DNA from: Bedellia somnulentella
Lineage: Eukaryota > Arthropoda > Insecta > Lepidoptera > Bedelliidae
Reading direction: 5' to 3'
Assembly (NCBI GenBank): GCA_963576735.1
Contig: OY755191.1
Span: 9,143,608 to 9,207,607 of the forward strand
Length of the DNA stretch: 64,000 bases
The notes under the pieces were generated by a model. That model was not told the origin of the DNA. It made no database searches and was given only the letters and a program-made list of their open reading frames with translations. The position numbers were made by a program, and so were the translations under genes. Of the stretch, positions 48,401 to 54,701 are shown one piece after another (positions within the stretch are counted from its first letter, which is position 1; each line of letters starts with the position of its first letter).

Positions 48401-51400
48401 GGTAACAACCATGATAAATTAACCACACATGCTGTGTAGTGTCGGCTTAGAATAGCACTACCCCATTTCTTCCAGTGGGTGTACGTAATAGGCGACTAAC
48501 GGTATTGGGGCTATTAAGGAATTTTTGGGCGATGCGGTTGGAGACCTATCACCGACCACCTTTATCTCACCATCTTTTCCCCACTCAACTTTCCAAAAGT
48601 GGCTGAGGAATTTCTAATTTCTCAGCTCTGGCTACCCCTTCTAGGGATTTATAGCCGTGAGTATATGTATGTATGTGTTTTTAGAAAAGACAAATTGGTG
48701 GAGACCCGTCCCGGAATTTAAACCCTCCTCGTCTGCACGATAAACGGTGTTCTACCCAAACAGCTATCACGATTCCAATGGTGTAGGACTTGGAATGCTA
48801 CTGCCGCATGGGTAAAAAGAGCTAGTTAGTTGGTAGGTGGGCAATGCTGTTAGGGTTTAATCCCTTCAACACCATCATCTCAGCCAATACACGTCCACTG
48901 CTGGACATAAATCTCCCACAAACCCACCAACAGCTTCATTTGCATTTTGCAAGAAAGAGTTTTTGTTTATACGGTTAGGATAGGCAATTTATAATATAAC
49001 CACTACCCCTTGCTCAAACTAAATCTTGACATCAAGTAAGAAACCATGATAAAACACTGTTTTAATTTAAATAAGAAAAAATAACTAAATTTTATACGGC
49101 AAGAAGGAAAATAACGTGGGATCAATTCAGAACCCGCAGATAGTATCAATGGTTGTTCACAGAGCGTGTCGGTCACACTTGAACGAGTACCACTTCGATA
49201 TAAATGCTAATGCGATTCGCTGACACAATTCAGGGCATGTGATCTACTAATACGTAATGATACAGAAAATGAGACTTATTCCGATTGGGGTAAGCAGTGA
49301 CTATAAACTTTTAAGCTTGTAAAGTTCGGTAAAATTGGTTTGACCGAACGTTTGAGCTTTAATAAATAAAAATATATTTACATATACATATTCTCACGGC
49401 TATAAATACCTTGAAAGGGTATCCAGAGCTAAGGAATTAGAGATTCCTTAACCACTTTTGGAAGTTGCGTGGGAAAAAGATGGTGAAATAAAGGTTGTTG
49501 GCGATGGTTGATGATAAAAAAGCATTTGTCGCATTAAATTTTCGTATCCTTTAAGAAAAGAGCAAGAGCTGCAGTTAAATCTAATGCACGCTAATAACAT
49601 AAAGACGCTTTAAATTATAATTTATATTCTAAGCCATAAAACATTGCTTTAACCGTCATTAGCCTTAGCCGTCATGATGGAAGAACTTTACTTAGTCTCA
49701 AAAGCTAAATCCCGCTGCGTACTTATCAATTCTCTGCCTCTGCCACTCATACTTGGGCATAAACAGCGTAAAGTTTTATTCACTTTCGATGCTCGAAAAC
49801 AAAATATATTGACTAATAAATGTAGAAAGTTTAGATATGACATGATTCAGAGCATAATCATATGAGTTCATATTCTATGATTCACACTTGATAGTACAGT
49901 CAATTGTTAATTTACTTAATTTATTTAGACAGCCGCTAATCAGAAAGTAAGTAAGTAGTTTAGATTGCCTCGGAAGACGTAAGCTTCCAATGACTAATTA
50001 TATGTACTAAATAGCTATGCAACTAAATTCTAATAAGTCCAATCGCTGACAGTGTATAAAAATATGTATGAATGTAAATGACGCGCCAGAGGTAAGTAGG
50101 AATCATTCTTTAAACAAGGGTAATGTCTGTCTACCCCTCCAAGATATAAGCGATATAAGCGTCAGCATAGACAGGTTTGCATTGTTTAGAAACATATGAC
50201 ATAATATTTATGAAGAAATTAAAAACTTAGCACTGTTGGAGATAGGCGTGGCGGTAAACATGACAGCCTGCTAACGAAGGGATTATTAGTCAAGCATTAA
50301 GAATCATATTATATCTAGCAACCACTTTTATGAATTGGTAAAAAGATGGGAGAGTCCAGAGTTTGAGCATAGGTTTCATATATATGGTGTCTCTTCTTTT
50401 TTATGTATTTGTTATGTCATATCGCTGTTTATTATATTTTCACAATTCATTTTACTTTTGTAATGTTAGGTTATGTGATCGGAAGAGAAACAGCGTGATT
50501 CGTGAAAGGCGGCGGGAAAGATGATTTAGTAAAAAAGATAAAAGAGGAATGTTAAGATGGTTTGGGCACATAGAGGTGATGGATGATAGTATATTGGTTA
50601 AAGAGATCTATAGAGCTAAAGTGGAAGGTAATGTCAGTATAGGACGACTACGTTGGACATATTTAGACCGAATAGAGTGTGCTCTAAAACGCAGGCGTTT
50701 GAAGTATGAAGAGTAAAAGAGCATGTATGAAAAGAATGATGGATGTAAAAGAAGCAAGAGAGGTTTGCCAGGATCATACAAAGTAGTGATCAATAGTCTC
50801 TAACTACCCCAATCGGAAATAATGGCGTGAATATATGTATGAATTTACAATTTACTCAAATGTTACGAATGAAAGACAAAAAATATCATTTACAATTTTA
50901 CATAAAACTGAGATAAAGATTTAAGAAACTCTCTCATTTGTTATTTAAATAAAATGTGAACAACCAAATAGGGCGAAATGCCTCAGCAAGATATTGTCAC
51001 AATAGGAACATCTTATCGAATCGAAACCAATAGGTATTAGAATTCAGTTTGCTTGTGTTCTAATGACGTCTTGCGCCGTCATCGTGCGCAATATTATATT
51101 ACTGCTTGGTAAAGCTCCAATAGGTATTAACAATACAAAATTGATTATGAATTGCTTTAAAATTGCGTATGGGTGAATTAATGTTATGATTCTACCAGTC
51201 GTTCTCCACCCTTTATTCCCAGGTTATGTTCTTTTTAATATAGTTTTATGCAATTGATTCTTGGAGGAGTGACCCAGCTCCCAGTTTATGCAAATATCAA
51301 GTATCAGACTGTTTAGAGTTGGATAGCAATTTTGCCTAAACAATGTAGTACATAGCCAATGAGGAAAAAATATTAATGGAATCATTTAACCTGTACTTAT

Positions 51401-53552
51401 TAATGTAATTTGAACATCATTACCAATTTTAGTAAGTTCCAGCACAGTAATATAAGTAACAGATTATGTTACATCAATGCCATATTTTAAATAAAGTTAC
51501 TGCTAATCTTGAAACAAAATGTATCTAAAGCATTAATTATCCACAGAAACTAAATCTAACAAGCTAGTTCATTTTAATTATATATTGATGCAGGAAAGTA
51601 ACACTAGCTGGTAGACACTGTGCCTCTCACCACTTTATCTCTTTCCATAATAAGCTGTGTAGTGTCGGCTTCGAATAGCACTACCCCATTTCTTCCGGTG
51701 GGTGTATGTAAGAGGCAACTAACGTAATTTGGGGCTTTTAAGGGATTTTTGGGCGATACGGTTGGAGACCCATCACCAACAACCTTTATTTTACCATCTT
51801 TTCCCCTCATAACTTTCCAAAAGTGGCTTAGGAATTTCAAATTCCTTAGCTCTGGCTACCCTATCCAGGGATTTATAGCCGTGAGTATATGTATGTCTCT
51901 TTCTATATGTAGTAGTTCTATAATCTACTCACTTTTTAAGTACTAGTTGCTAACAAGCTTCCTATAGATAATTTCAATATTTTTTTTGTTAATATGAATA
52001 AAATTGATATGGTAAGATAAGCATCTCAATGAGCCCCAGGATTGTTTTGAAAATATATATGCCAAACTTTATAGCCTATATCTGAATCTACTGGCTAACA
52101 TATTTTATGATGGTCATTCAGTTATTACTTAAGCTTATTTTACAACAACAGCTATAATTAGATATACCATTTCTAAGTTAACGATTGCACCTTTATGGCA
52201 ACTTCAGGATTCAAAGCCAATCTGGCAATACAGTCCAAAGTAATCATTTAGAGATAAGGAGATTTTAATAAGACTTGTATTTATTGTCATCCATTTAAAA
52301 TACACATAGCACATAACAAATTTTATGCATTAACATAAACATTAACATCATATAATAAAACAACACTCATATAATAAAATCACTAACCTTCGAATAGCAT
52401 CCACTTGCTGATCTTCTGGCAGCTCCACAGCAGCAAACAACTGCACCTCACCATCTCGTCCAAATACTCCTCCAGGGATTTTTCTATGTCAAGGAAATAA
52501 AAAGATCTTTAGGGGAAGCCTGTAACTATATGTTCATCAAAAGTGAATTTAATAATTTAAAAAAAATCACTGAGTGTCTGCATTAAACTTACTTAGAATA
52601 TAAGACCTACATAAATTGTTTTTGAATAAATATATAGATATTAGAAGACATACTTGGGAATAATTCCTTTTCCATTCACATTTAACACAACACATTAACT
52701 TCTATATTTTTTACACAAAAATATTTTATTTATATAAAGCAGTATTACTAACAGTTACTTCATTTCAATGTAGGATGTGTTATTCAAAAGCTTCAAAATG
52801 TATTCAGGAAGACTTAAAAGTTTTAGAGTATATAAAATATATTACTAATTTCAAGATATCAAATGACTCATAAATTTTAATGGAGACAAAATACTTTTCC
52901 CATAATGTACTTTTTTGCAGAGATCTCTTCAGTGAATAGTTTGTTACTAGCACTTCAAGGAAAGATCATAATAAGATAAAATAATTTTGCTATGATGTCA
53001 GCCATTTTCCACCCTAGTTAAAGCAAGGTTTATGAGTGAAAGCCATAGAAGAAAGATAGTGTTGATAGTTTTCAAAATATTACAAATTCAATGAGAAGAC
53101 AAGTCTAGTGTACAGAAGAGTTAAGTGAGCTTACCTTAGAAACTTTTTGAGAACACTAGCAATAGTATACACTGAGTAGTTATCAACATTAACAAGCCGC
53201 CCAGTTTGCAGGAAGTGTATCAGCTTCTTCATAGCTCCCTGATGTCCAGGCGCCCGAAACACATCGCGTCGTAAGGGTGCTTCTTTATTCAACTTCAATA
53301 TTAATACCTATCAAAAGTCATGCTAGTTAATGAAATATCAAATGATCAAAAAGGGACTTAACAGAAATATTATAAATCTCTTACAAGCAAAGGTCCTGGT
53401 AAATCATCTTTACAAACTTCTTGCAATGGTGCTCCAAATTTCACTTTTTCGAGTCTTCGCGGGTACGGCAACGAGTTCGGGTGTCCACATGAAGTTACTA
53501 CATTGCTAAGTGTAGCAGCTCGACGGTGCATCCGTCTCGCCCAGTTACTCAT
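21223..53552 (-). CDS. RhoGAP-domain protein, complete gene in ten exons
   Basis: Exons (minus strand, in order) 53552-53385, 53307-53135, 52483-52388, 35012-34921, 33167-33058, 29747-29564, 28998-28921, 27314-27160, 25599-25477 and 21411-21223 join with GT-AG borders and matching phases to 456 codons including the stop. Residues about 40-225 form a RhoGAP fold, which stimulates GTP hydrolysis by Rho-type GTPases: FGAPLQEVCKDDLPGPLL, then the arginine-finger motif VFRAPG (Arg about 74), SVLKKFLRKIPGG, LLVLLFGTFRVM and MTSEALGVSVAPSFF. The usual Asn residues of the MTxxNLAxxxxPNL motif are Ala and Ser here. After the domain come a Pro/His-rich stretch, a Ser-rich stretch and a conserved-looking ELRAINKYAESTKSLSFLPQ / VHERQRARM tail. 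No other named domain is visible. I cannot say which RhoGAP subfamily it is. The third intron (17.4 kb) contains a whole gene. Exon 8's acceptor is the least certain border. Confidence 0.85.
21725..21850. mobile_element. Foldback element, 58-bp near-perfect arms
   Basis: GTAGCATGAGGCTTCTGAGA at 21725 is repeated inverted at the right end (21793-21850) with one mismatch over 58 bases; the loop is about 10 bases. A diverged copy is at 27813-27937. Diverged direct motifs (GGAACATCCTGTA-like) flank it at 21610-21720 and 21865-21900. Confidence 0.8.
22090..22285. repeat. Element-like block with TTACGTAAC motifs
   Basis: TATTACGTAACG at the left, GTTACGTAACTTTTTGCGAG in the middle and GCGTTACGTAAG at the right give an inverted arrangement around a G-rich centre. 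This suggests a small DNA element, but the ends are not certain. Confidence 0.4.
23651..24110. mobile_element. MITE-like element with 22-bp inverted ends
   Basis: GATGACAATAGGCTATTTGACT at the left end and its inverted copy at 24088-24110 differ at one base. About 460 bp, no frame. The interior has GTGACGTCA, CCAAT and CACGTGAC motifs. Inserted in RhoGAP intron 9. Confidence 0.7.
25477..25599 (-). CDS. RhoGAP gene exon 9
   Basis: Acceptor TTGCAG, donor GTAAAT; 41 codons, phase 0. Encodes a Ser-rich run and MTLEELRAINKYAESTKSL, ending SFLPQ. Confidence 0.82.
26288..27159 (-). repeat. Tandem array of decayed copies of the exon 8 end
   Basis: The 41-base 3' end of exon 8 plus its donor recurs at 26288-26328, 26566-26606, 26782-26822 and 27059-27100, before the real one at 27160-27200. 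Spacings are 278, 216, 277 and 101. The first and third copies are 494 bases apart and the second and fourth 493, so the array is a duplicated two-part unit. The 115-base excess of the second unit equals a SINE fragment inserted there. The copy at 26288 still encodes the same peptide and keeps GTAATA; the 26782 copy keeps the donor but has a stop; those at 26566 and 27059 have lost the GT donor and also have stops. Confidence 0.8.
26629..26702 (+). repeat. SINE-like family A 3' fragment
   Basis: TTCCAAAAGTGGCTGAAGAA to GCTCTGGTTACCCCTTCTAG, inside one unit of the exon 8 array. It explains that unit's extra length. Confidence 0.6.
27160..27314 (-). CDS. RhoGAP gene exon 8
   Basis: Donor GTAATA is clear (phase 0). 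The acceptor AAAAG at 27315 is chosen because it restores the frame from exon 7, but its pyrimidine tract is poor; a better-looking CACAG one exon start upstream (27340) would break the phase. Encodes LSKSEECQSMPALGGGG, a Gly-rich run, and TRLSISLEESVFK. Its 3' 41 bases are copied four more times downstream. Confidence 0.7.
27395..27547 (+). repeat. SINE-like family A copy, 5'-truncated and deleted
   Basis: Blocks AAGTGATTGCTGGGTGATG, TTTTTCCCACTCAACTTCC and ATAGCCATGAGTATATG in family A order; in RhoGAP intron 7. Confidence 0.6.
27813..27937. mobile_element. Diverged copy of the 21725 foldback element
   Basis: GTAGTATGAGGCATTTGAGA at the left and TGACATATTGG...ACGCTAC at the right match the arms at 21725-21850 with many changes. 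Confidence 0.55.
28921..28998 (-). CDS. RhoGAP gene exon 7
   Basis: Acceptor TTTTCAG, donor GTACGT; 78 bases. Encodes QFSLEAEKTWLQCECDRW and GNKFKLE. Split codons at both ends agree with exons 6 and 8. Confidence 0.82.
29255..29460 (+). repeat. LINE 3'-end fragment (family C)
   Basis: AGAATAAAAGAGCATGTATG, GAGAGATTTGCCCGGATCG and a GAGTATGAGTAAGTAAG tail match the last part of the LINE remnant at 50440-50850. In RhoGAP intron 6. Confidence 0.5.
29564..29747 (-). CDS. RhoGAP gene exon 6
   Basis: Acceptor CATAG, donor GTAAGT; phase 0 in, one base over at the end. Encodes ATRIMRHLIEQF (last GAP helix), then YEYYARVTGRILRVKNEW and the Pro/His-rich RDPPPPRHHHD. Confidence 0.85.
29929..30008 (-). 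repeat. SINE-like family A 3' fragment
   Basis: TACTCACGGGTATAAATCCC and CCTCAGCCATTTTTGGAA are the reversed family A 3' end. Confidence 0.55.
30657..30803 (-). repeat. SINE-like family A copy, truncated
   Basis: Reversed blocks: GTCCAGCCACATCTCC and GGTAGTGCTATTCTATGCTG, ending in ACACTATACAGCA. Confidence 0.6.
30804..33057. other. RhoGAP intron 5, AT-rich
   Basis: Apart from the family D fragment at 31656 I see no gene or clear element. 32930-33010 has two similar AACTGACT-plus-G-run blocks of unknown meaning. Confidence 0.5.
31656..31765 (+). repeat. Dispersed repeat fragment (family D)
   Basis: ATCCAATAGTGGTCGACTGT and CCGGTCCTGTGCTGTC match similar blocks at 11008, 48872 and 63183. 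In RhoGAP intron 4 or 5 territory, no coding sense. Confidence 0.45.
33058..33167 (-). CDS. RhoGAP gene exon 5 (end of GAP core)
   Basis: Acceptor TTCAAG, donor GTCAGT; ends in phase 0. Encodes GMTSEALGVSVAPSFFHSC and TMEDVQRFK. The conserved Asn positions of the motif are replaced by Ala and Ser. Confidence 0.85.
33418..33854. mobile_element. Large foldback element, 174-bp arms
   Basis: Left arm 33418-33591 starts ATCCCACCAAAAAACATTTT; right arm 33681-33854 is its inverted copy at roughly 97-98 percent by eye. An 89-base loop contains its own small AAAATTAAT hairpin. No frame. A transcript would fold into a long duplex; it lies in RhoGAP intron 4 and would be part of the pre-mRNA. Confidence 0.85.
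33890..34150 (+). repeat. Probable dispersed repeat
   Basis: The block with CCCCTAGTTTAAGGGGTTGG, the GGATGAAAGTTACAAG stretch and the GATCATCAGTGAGTCAGTG end has the look of a widespread insect repeat. No second copy in this window, so this rests on recognition only. Confidence 0.35.
34695..34835 (+). repeat. LINE 3'-end fragment (RTE-like tail)
   Basis: A short GACTGAGGATAA tandem motif (34700-34741) precedes GGCGATAAGTCCGCCATTGT and a terminal ACAATAAAGTGTTTAAAC, the style of a common insect LINE 3' end. Just downstream of RhoGAP exon 4 in genomic order. Confidence 0.45.
34921..35012 (-). CDS. RhoGAP gene exon 4
   Basis: Acceptor TTGCAG, donor GTTAGA; 30 whole codons with split codons at both ends. 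Encodes LLLSLPVCTQRLL and VLLFGTFRVMASNADKA. Too short and without Met for an ORF scan; found by phase and motif. Confidence 0.85.
35753..35947 (+). repeat. SINE-like family A copy
   Basis: GCACTATGCAGTGCCGGCTA, GGCGATGCGGTTGGAGACCC and GGCCGTGAGTTTATG; a ~35-base block near the 5' end is missing. Confidence 0.75.
35948..37764. other. RhoGAP intron 3, no gene seen
   Basis: AT-rich. CGCAACGAAA at 36405 and TTTCGTTGCG at 36597 form a possible inverted pair about 200 bases apart, too short to call an element. Confidence 0.45.
37765..38096 (-). repeat. tRNA-derived SINE (family B)
   Basis: Read on the minus strand it starts with a tRNA-like head: GGCCACGTGTTAGCTCAATG (A box) and GTTCAAATCCC (B box). 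The body ends in a CCCCGAAGGGG-containing tail. A second copy, split by another SINE, is at 48372-48772. Confidence 0.75.
38165..38406 (+). repeat. SINE-like family A copy
   Basis: Full-length and diverged, from CTATGTAGTGTCGGCTTGGA to GTGAGTATATACATGTATG. Confidence 0.75.
38717..38850 (-). repeat. SINE-like family A copy, 5'-truncated
   Basis: Reversed tail CATACATACATACATATACT followed by CACGGCTATAATTCCC and AAGTTGAGTGGGGAAAAAG; truncation is at the 5' end, as for a LINE-mobilised sequence. Confidence 0.75.
39035..39085 (-). repeat. SINE-like family A fragment
   Basis: GGTGATGGTCCTTCAGCCAC matches the reversed GGTTGGAGACCCATCACC region. Confidence 0.35.
39481..39585. repeat. Possible short element with ACGCCATCTA ends
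   Basis: ATAACGCCATCTAACGG at the left and AATAGATGGCGTAAC at the right are roughly inverted, about 100 bases apart. Confidence 0.35.
40021..40144. mobile_element. Foldback element, ~49-bp arms
   Basis: TTTCTGAATTGAGTATTCAA at 40021 is mirrored by the right arm at 40096-40144 with about three mismatches; loop about 26 bases. The match weakly extends to about 40015-40150. Confidence 0.75.
40151..40312. repeat. Second small inverted repeat next to the foldback
   Basis: GATAGGCTCATTTATGGATT with TTAGCGTGAC at the left and GTCACGCTATTAACCC with TATGAGCC at the right are imperfect inverted copies about 100 bases apart, just 3' of the MULE-YqaJ gene. Confidence 0.5.
40410..40415 (-). terminator. 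Poly(A) signal of the MULE-YqaJ gene
   Basis: AATAAA on the minus strand starts 10 bases after the stop codon; the only close hexamer. Confidence 0.5.
40425..42698 (-). CDS. MULE-YqaJ gene exon 7 (both catalytic domains)
   Basis: Acceptor TTTTTTCAG ends at 42699; 757 codons to the TAA at 40425-40427. Contains the transposase-like region followed by the YqaJ-like nuclease with no stop or frameshift over 2.27 kb. The methionine at 42689 would be the start of an unspliced reading, but the upstream acceptor and five in-phase exons argue that it is internal. Confidence 0.9.
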   Translation of the reverse strand, partial: QDLMIEGRRIIDFQYFWSQLMVIDQHSERFNCKLNYLKITAEKQEGYKSKFHLKCTLCGSLFILESSKTEEQSLDVNVGAVSGAIVTGFGLSNLNELTASMGLPTMPFRLYSKSHETVSKMWRNAAEESMANAANEEIDAARSRGDVNSSGVAMIAVEADACWSKRSYKNNYSALSGVAAIIGEHSRKVLHIGVRNKYCVICSRANKKGEQAKPHNCTKNHTGSSTSMEQAIIVEGFKKSIEDRNLIYKTLIADGDSSTYKSILESRPYPNVPIQKIECTNHLLRNYNGKNLLVVKDTSIPIEERKLLSNDRMTRLRTAVRSAIKFRKQENDTDSDKIINLQKDIANSPRHIFGDHSQCADYYCTEKRKAETDLTTLAPTLILKLQRNASQLAYNSRSLLHCYTNNRAEQFNSIVAKMVGGKRVNFSLKDSYTTRCHAAVVAFNTGKSQYTLYKSTCHKSPGKSLKMLEAKRCSHNIRNVERRKHSSCARKKINFSQLDAHYGIGCEKPDMPAEDFEQAKQLFVENLKEQASKRIEIERATVLQAESALWLELRRCILTASTFGKICKRRPNQNSAPLVKSMLYTYSLDNIKSIKHGRENESKAIAQLCQQENISIDKCGLFIDAEHCFLGATPDGLCEEGIVEIKCPSSAFGMDPNNAIAAKKIKCFESHTSRLKNNHDWFFQIQGQLHIANKNCCVFAVWTGAEFPLKVTRVYKDTHFWNEKMLPKLTQFYNRCILPEVIDPRKARSMPIREIFI
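40425..44739 (-). CDS. MULE-type transposase / YqaJ nuclease fusion protein, seven exons, intact
   Basis: Exons 44739-44657, 44394-44341, 43670-43590, 43483-43438, 43107-43012, 42842-42783 and 42698-40425 join with GT-AG borders, all phases agreeing, to 897 residues. Residues 1-140 are basic then acidic, with likely nuclear signals (GNKKKIRKR, KRKLE, KKPR). A CTLC motif is at about 195. Residues about 220-600 look like the Mutator-like transposase domain of eukaryotic uncharacterised proteins: EADACW (Asp about 300), IADGDSS (Asp about 394), CTNH, and NNRAEQFNS (Glu about 549) as candidate DDE residues, with a Cys/His cluster (CVIC...HNCTKNH). Residues about 685-880 fit a YqaJ / lambda-exonuclease nuclease: LTAS, GRENES, ATPDG (Asp about 775), VEIKCP (Glu 784, Lys 786) and FQIQGQ (Gln 824). 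Both active sites look complete. It lies wholly within RhoGAP intron 3 on the same strand. Function unknown: transposon gene or domesticated nuclease. Confidence 0.87.
42783..42842 (-). CDS. MULE-YqaJ gene exon 6
   Basis: Acceptor TTATAG, donor GTGAGT; 20 codons in phase 0. Acidic linker ENLNEPDEVLMIDTE. Confidence 0.72.
43012..43107 (-). CDS. MULE-YqaJ gene exon 5
   Basis: Acceptor ATTTCAG, donor GTAGGT; 32 codons in phase 0. Acidic and polar, likely disordered linker. Confidence 0.72.
43438..43483 (-). CDS. MULE-YqaJ gene exon 4
   Basis: Acceptor TTACAG, donor GTAATT; 46 bases. Encodes LETMVLHDDSLLDEQ. Confidence 0.72.
43590..43670 (-). CDS. MULE-YqaJ gene exon 3
   Basis: Acceptor TTTTCAG, donor GTAAAA; 81 bases. 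Encodes KKPRLTDIDDENHK, basic then acidic. Confidence 0.75.
43831..44084 (-). repeat. SINE-like family A copy, full length
   Basis: Reversed, from the ACATACATACATATACTC tail to TAAGCCGCCACTACACAGCA; lies in intron 2 of the MULE-YqaJ gene without touching an exon. Confidence 0.85.
44110..44300 (-). repeat. tRNA-derived SINE
   Basis: On the minus strand GGTCGCGGGTTCAATTCCC supplies a consensus B box, followed by a body to about 44110. In intron 2 of the MULE-YqaJ gene. Same head type as 11405-11478. Confidence 0.65.
44341..44394 (-). CDS. MULE-YqaJ gene exon 2
   Basis: Acceptor TTGCAG, donor GTAAGT; 54 bases. Encodes RKRKLENIDGGGG, basic followed by a Gly run. Confidence 0.75.
44657..44739 (-). 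CDS. MULE-YqaJ gene exon 1
   Basis: ATG at 44739, MGNKKKIRKRISNNIF; donor GTAAGC. Very basic, a likely nuclear localisation signal. An in-frame reading upstream of the ATG exists, so the start could be further 5', but this ATG is the first that yields a sensible short exon. Confidence 0.75.
44740..45960. other. Upstream of the MULE-YqaJ gene
   Basis: 44745-44930 is less AT-rich than the surroundings and is the candidate 5' UTR or promoter region. I searched by eye for an inverted copy of the sequence 3' of the gene and found none. 45540-45870 has GCAGCCAGGC / GTGGCYGCAA motifs repeated three times. Confidence 0.4.
45970..46150 (-). repeat. LINE 3'-end fragment (family C)
   Basis: Reversed match to 50690-50840: TTGGGGTAGGCAGGGACTAT and TACATGCTCTTTTATTCTTC. 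Confidence 0.55.
46194..46665 (+). repeat. Left arm of a large inverted duplication
   Basis: TGGCCGTTGTGGTTGACTAT at 46194, a family A-related degenerate block (46275-46422) and a full family A copy follow. The same order and flanks occur inverted at 47765-48242. Confidence 0.82.
46423..46665 (+). repeat. SINE-like family A copy, near consensus
   Basis: GGCTGTGTAGTGTCGGCTTA to GCTGTGAGTATATGTATATG; part of the left arm of the inverted duplication. Confidence 0.85.
47158..47417. mobile_element. MITE with ~40-bp inverted ends and an extra internal end
   Basis: AAAGTGCCAACAGACGATCG with GAACATGTACGGC at the left matches, inverted, the right end at 47378-47417. A third copy of the right end is at 47320-47353. 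The centre is an AATATTAATATAT palindrome. No frame. Confidence 0.75.
47445..47585 (-). repeat. LINE 3'-end fragment (family C)
   Basis: Reversed: CATATACTCACGCAGTTAG, GGCAGAGACTATCGATTGCC and CTTCTCTAGCTTCTTTCAC. Confidence 0.5.
47765..48242 (-). repeat. Right arm of the large inverted duplication
   Basis: Contains a reversed full family A copy (47765-47996), the degenerate block, then AACAATGGTTTCCACGTTCC and CAACGGCCA, mirroring 46194-46665 including non-SINE flanks. Confidence 0.82.
48372..48772 (-). repeat. Family B SINE split by a family A SINE
   Basis: 48372-48427 (TATATCCCCGAAGGAGTTGG to AACCACACAT) and 48675-48772 (TTTTTAGAAAAGACAAATTG to the tRNA-like head) are the two halves of one family B copy. 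Confidence 0.75.
48428..48674 (+). repeat. SINE-like family A copy nested in a family B SINE
   Basis: Near-consensus, GCTGTGTAGTGTCGGCTTAG to GAGTATATGTATGTATGT. Confidence 0.85.
48872..48940 (+). repeat. Dispersed repeat fragment (family D)
   Basis: TCAGCCAATACACGTCCACT and GGACATAAATCTCCCACAA. Confidence 0.45.
49380..49508 (-). repeat. SINE-like family A copy, 5'-truncated
   Basis: Reversed tail and body to GGTTGTTGGCGATGG; truncated at the 5' side. Confidence 0.7.
50440..50850 (+). pseudogene. LINE C-terminal remnant
   Basis: A decayed frame encodes GMLRWFGHIEVMDDSIL and KEIYRAKVEGNVSIGRLRW, the C-terminal WFGH-type segment of a LINE reverse transcriptase polyprotein. The 3' end that follows also occurs alone at 29255, 45970 and 47445. 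Confidence 0.7.
51653..51897 (+). repeat. SINE-like family A copy, near consensus
   Basis: AAGCTGTGTAGTGTCGGCTT to GTGAGTATATGTATG. TCTCTTTCCATA before it and TCTCTTTCTATA after it look like a target duplication. Confidence 0.85.
52388..52483 (-). CDS. RhoGAP gene exon 3
   Basis: Acceptor CATAG, donor GTTAGT; completes the Arg codon begun in exon 2 and encodes KIPGGVFGRDGEVQLF and AVELPEDQQVDAIR. Confidence 0.85.
53135..53307 (-). CDS. RhoGAP gene exon 2 (arginine finger)
   Basis: Acceptor GATAG, donor GTAAGC; 57 codons plus two bases. Encodes LRRDVFRAPGHQGAMKK, which holds the expected catalytic Arg, and YSVYTIASVLKKFL. Confidence 0.85.
53385..53552 (-). CDS. RhoGAP gene exon 1 (start codon)
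   Basis: ATG at 53552 (MSNWARRMHRRAATLS), 56 codons, donor GTAAGA after codon 56 (phase 0). It is Arg-rich at the start, then enters the RhoGAP domain at FGAPLQEVCKDDLPGPLL. The ATG context is TGAGTAACC on the downstream side. Confidence 0.82.
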
Positions 53553-54701
53553 GGTGACTGTGAGAGAGTAGGCTACACCTTTTTACAATCCAAACTAATG
53601 AAGCATAGCACTTTAGTTTAAACAATTCTTAACAAGTTGTTGACAATACCCTAACAAAACGCTACGATCCATACGGGGACCATAGGGCGCGATCATCGCT
53701 GATTTCTGTGACGTTTTATGAAATTTGATCAGATATTATAATCACTGGATCACTTGTTTCACTGTATTTTCTCCTATTTGATTTTTCAATGAGATATAGT
53801 CAGTAAAATTAATAAATGATTAATTAATTTGTTTCCAGTCCAGCACTACACACAAGACGCCTTCCGTCAACCGCCGCGGCTGATTCGACCGAAAAAAATA
53901 TGATAATCTTCTTTTTGCGGGAAGATCAGCTGTGATGATGTTTAGTTGACGTTTCCGCCAATGTTTGGCTATTGACACCGAAGATTGACGTGGATGGATG
54001 GATGGATATGAAATTAATGGAATGTTTAATATTATTTTATTCAGTTTTCTCGCTTATATTTAATTAACTCCAATGTGGGATGATAATAATTATATTTGTT
54101 GTGAGCTGTTGTTGTTGTGCAAGCAAAAACCGATAATTACTGGAATACTTTAGTTTAGGTTGCAAAACAAAGAGTATCAAAAAGAAACCGTTTACTGTAA
54201 ACCAAAATTCTATTTAAAGCACCTGGACATAAAACTTCTTAGTTTTGTTGCTTATTGTGCTTTGTTTTATACTTTTAGTAAGGGTTTGAGTCATTCTCAA
54301 TTTAACTTAGATTTTCAGTTGGCTCAAAATGTTGAGAAACCAGGGCCGTATAACCATTATTTATTATTATCTATGCTAATGCTAAATATAAAAAAATAAT
54401 TTCGGTGAAAATAGCCTTGGCCTCCGTCAACACTCCCACAGACTACTATTTATTTCCTTTATTTTCTGTAAATTTCTGTCCCGATTGCCATTTAGTGCCG
54501 CGTTTACATGAAACCAAGAATACATCCAAAACACTGTACCCAAGTTGGCTCATTTTTATTTTTTTACCTATTCCAAACAAATATGTCAACTCAGCTTTTT
54601 CCCGCCGTCATTTTGATACAATAGCACCGATATTGTATAATAAAATACTGAGCAAAAATAAAGACATAAAAGGTTACACGTTAATCCAACTAAAACTTTT
54701 T
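53553..54701. other. 5' flank of the RhoGAP gene
   Basis: Candidate 5' UTR and promoter of the RhoGAP gene. No TATA box is evident near the start. A short GGAT repeat (about 53992-54008) is present. No exon on the plus strand was found. Confidence 0.4.
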
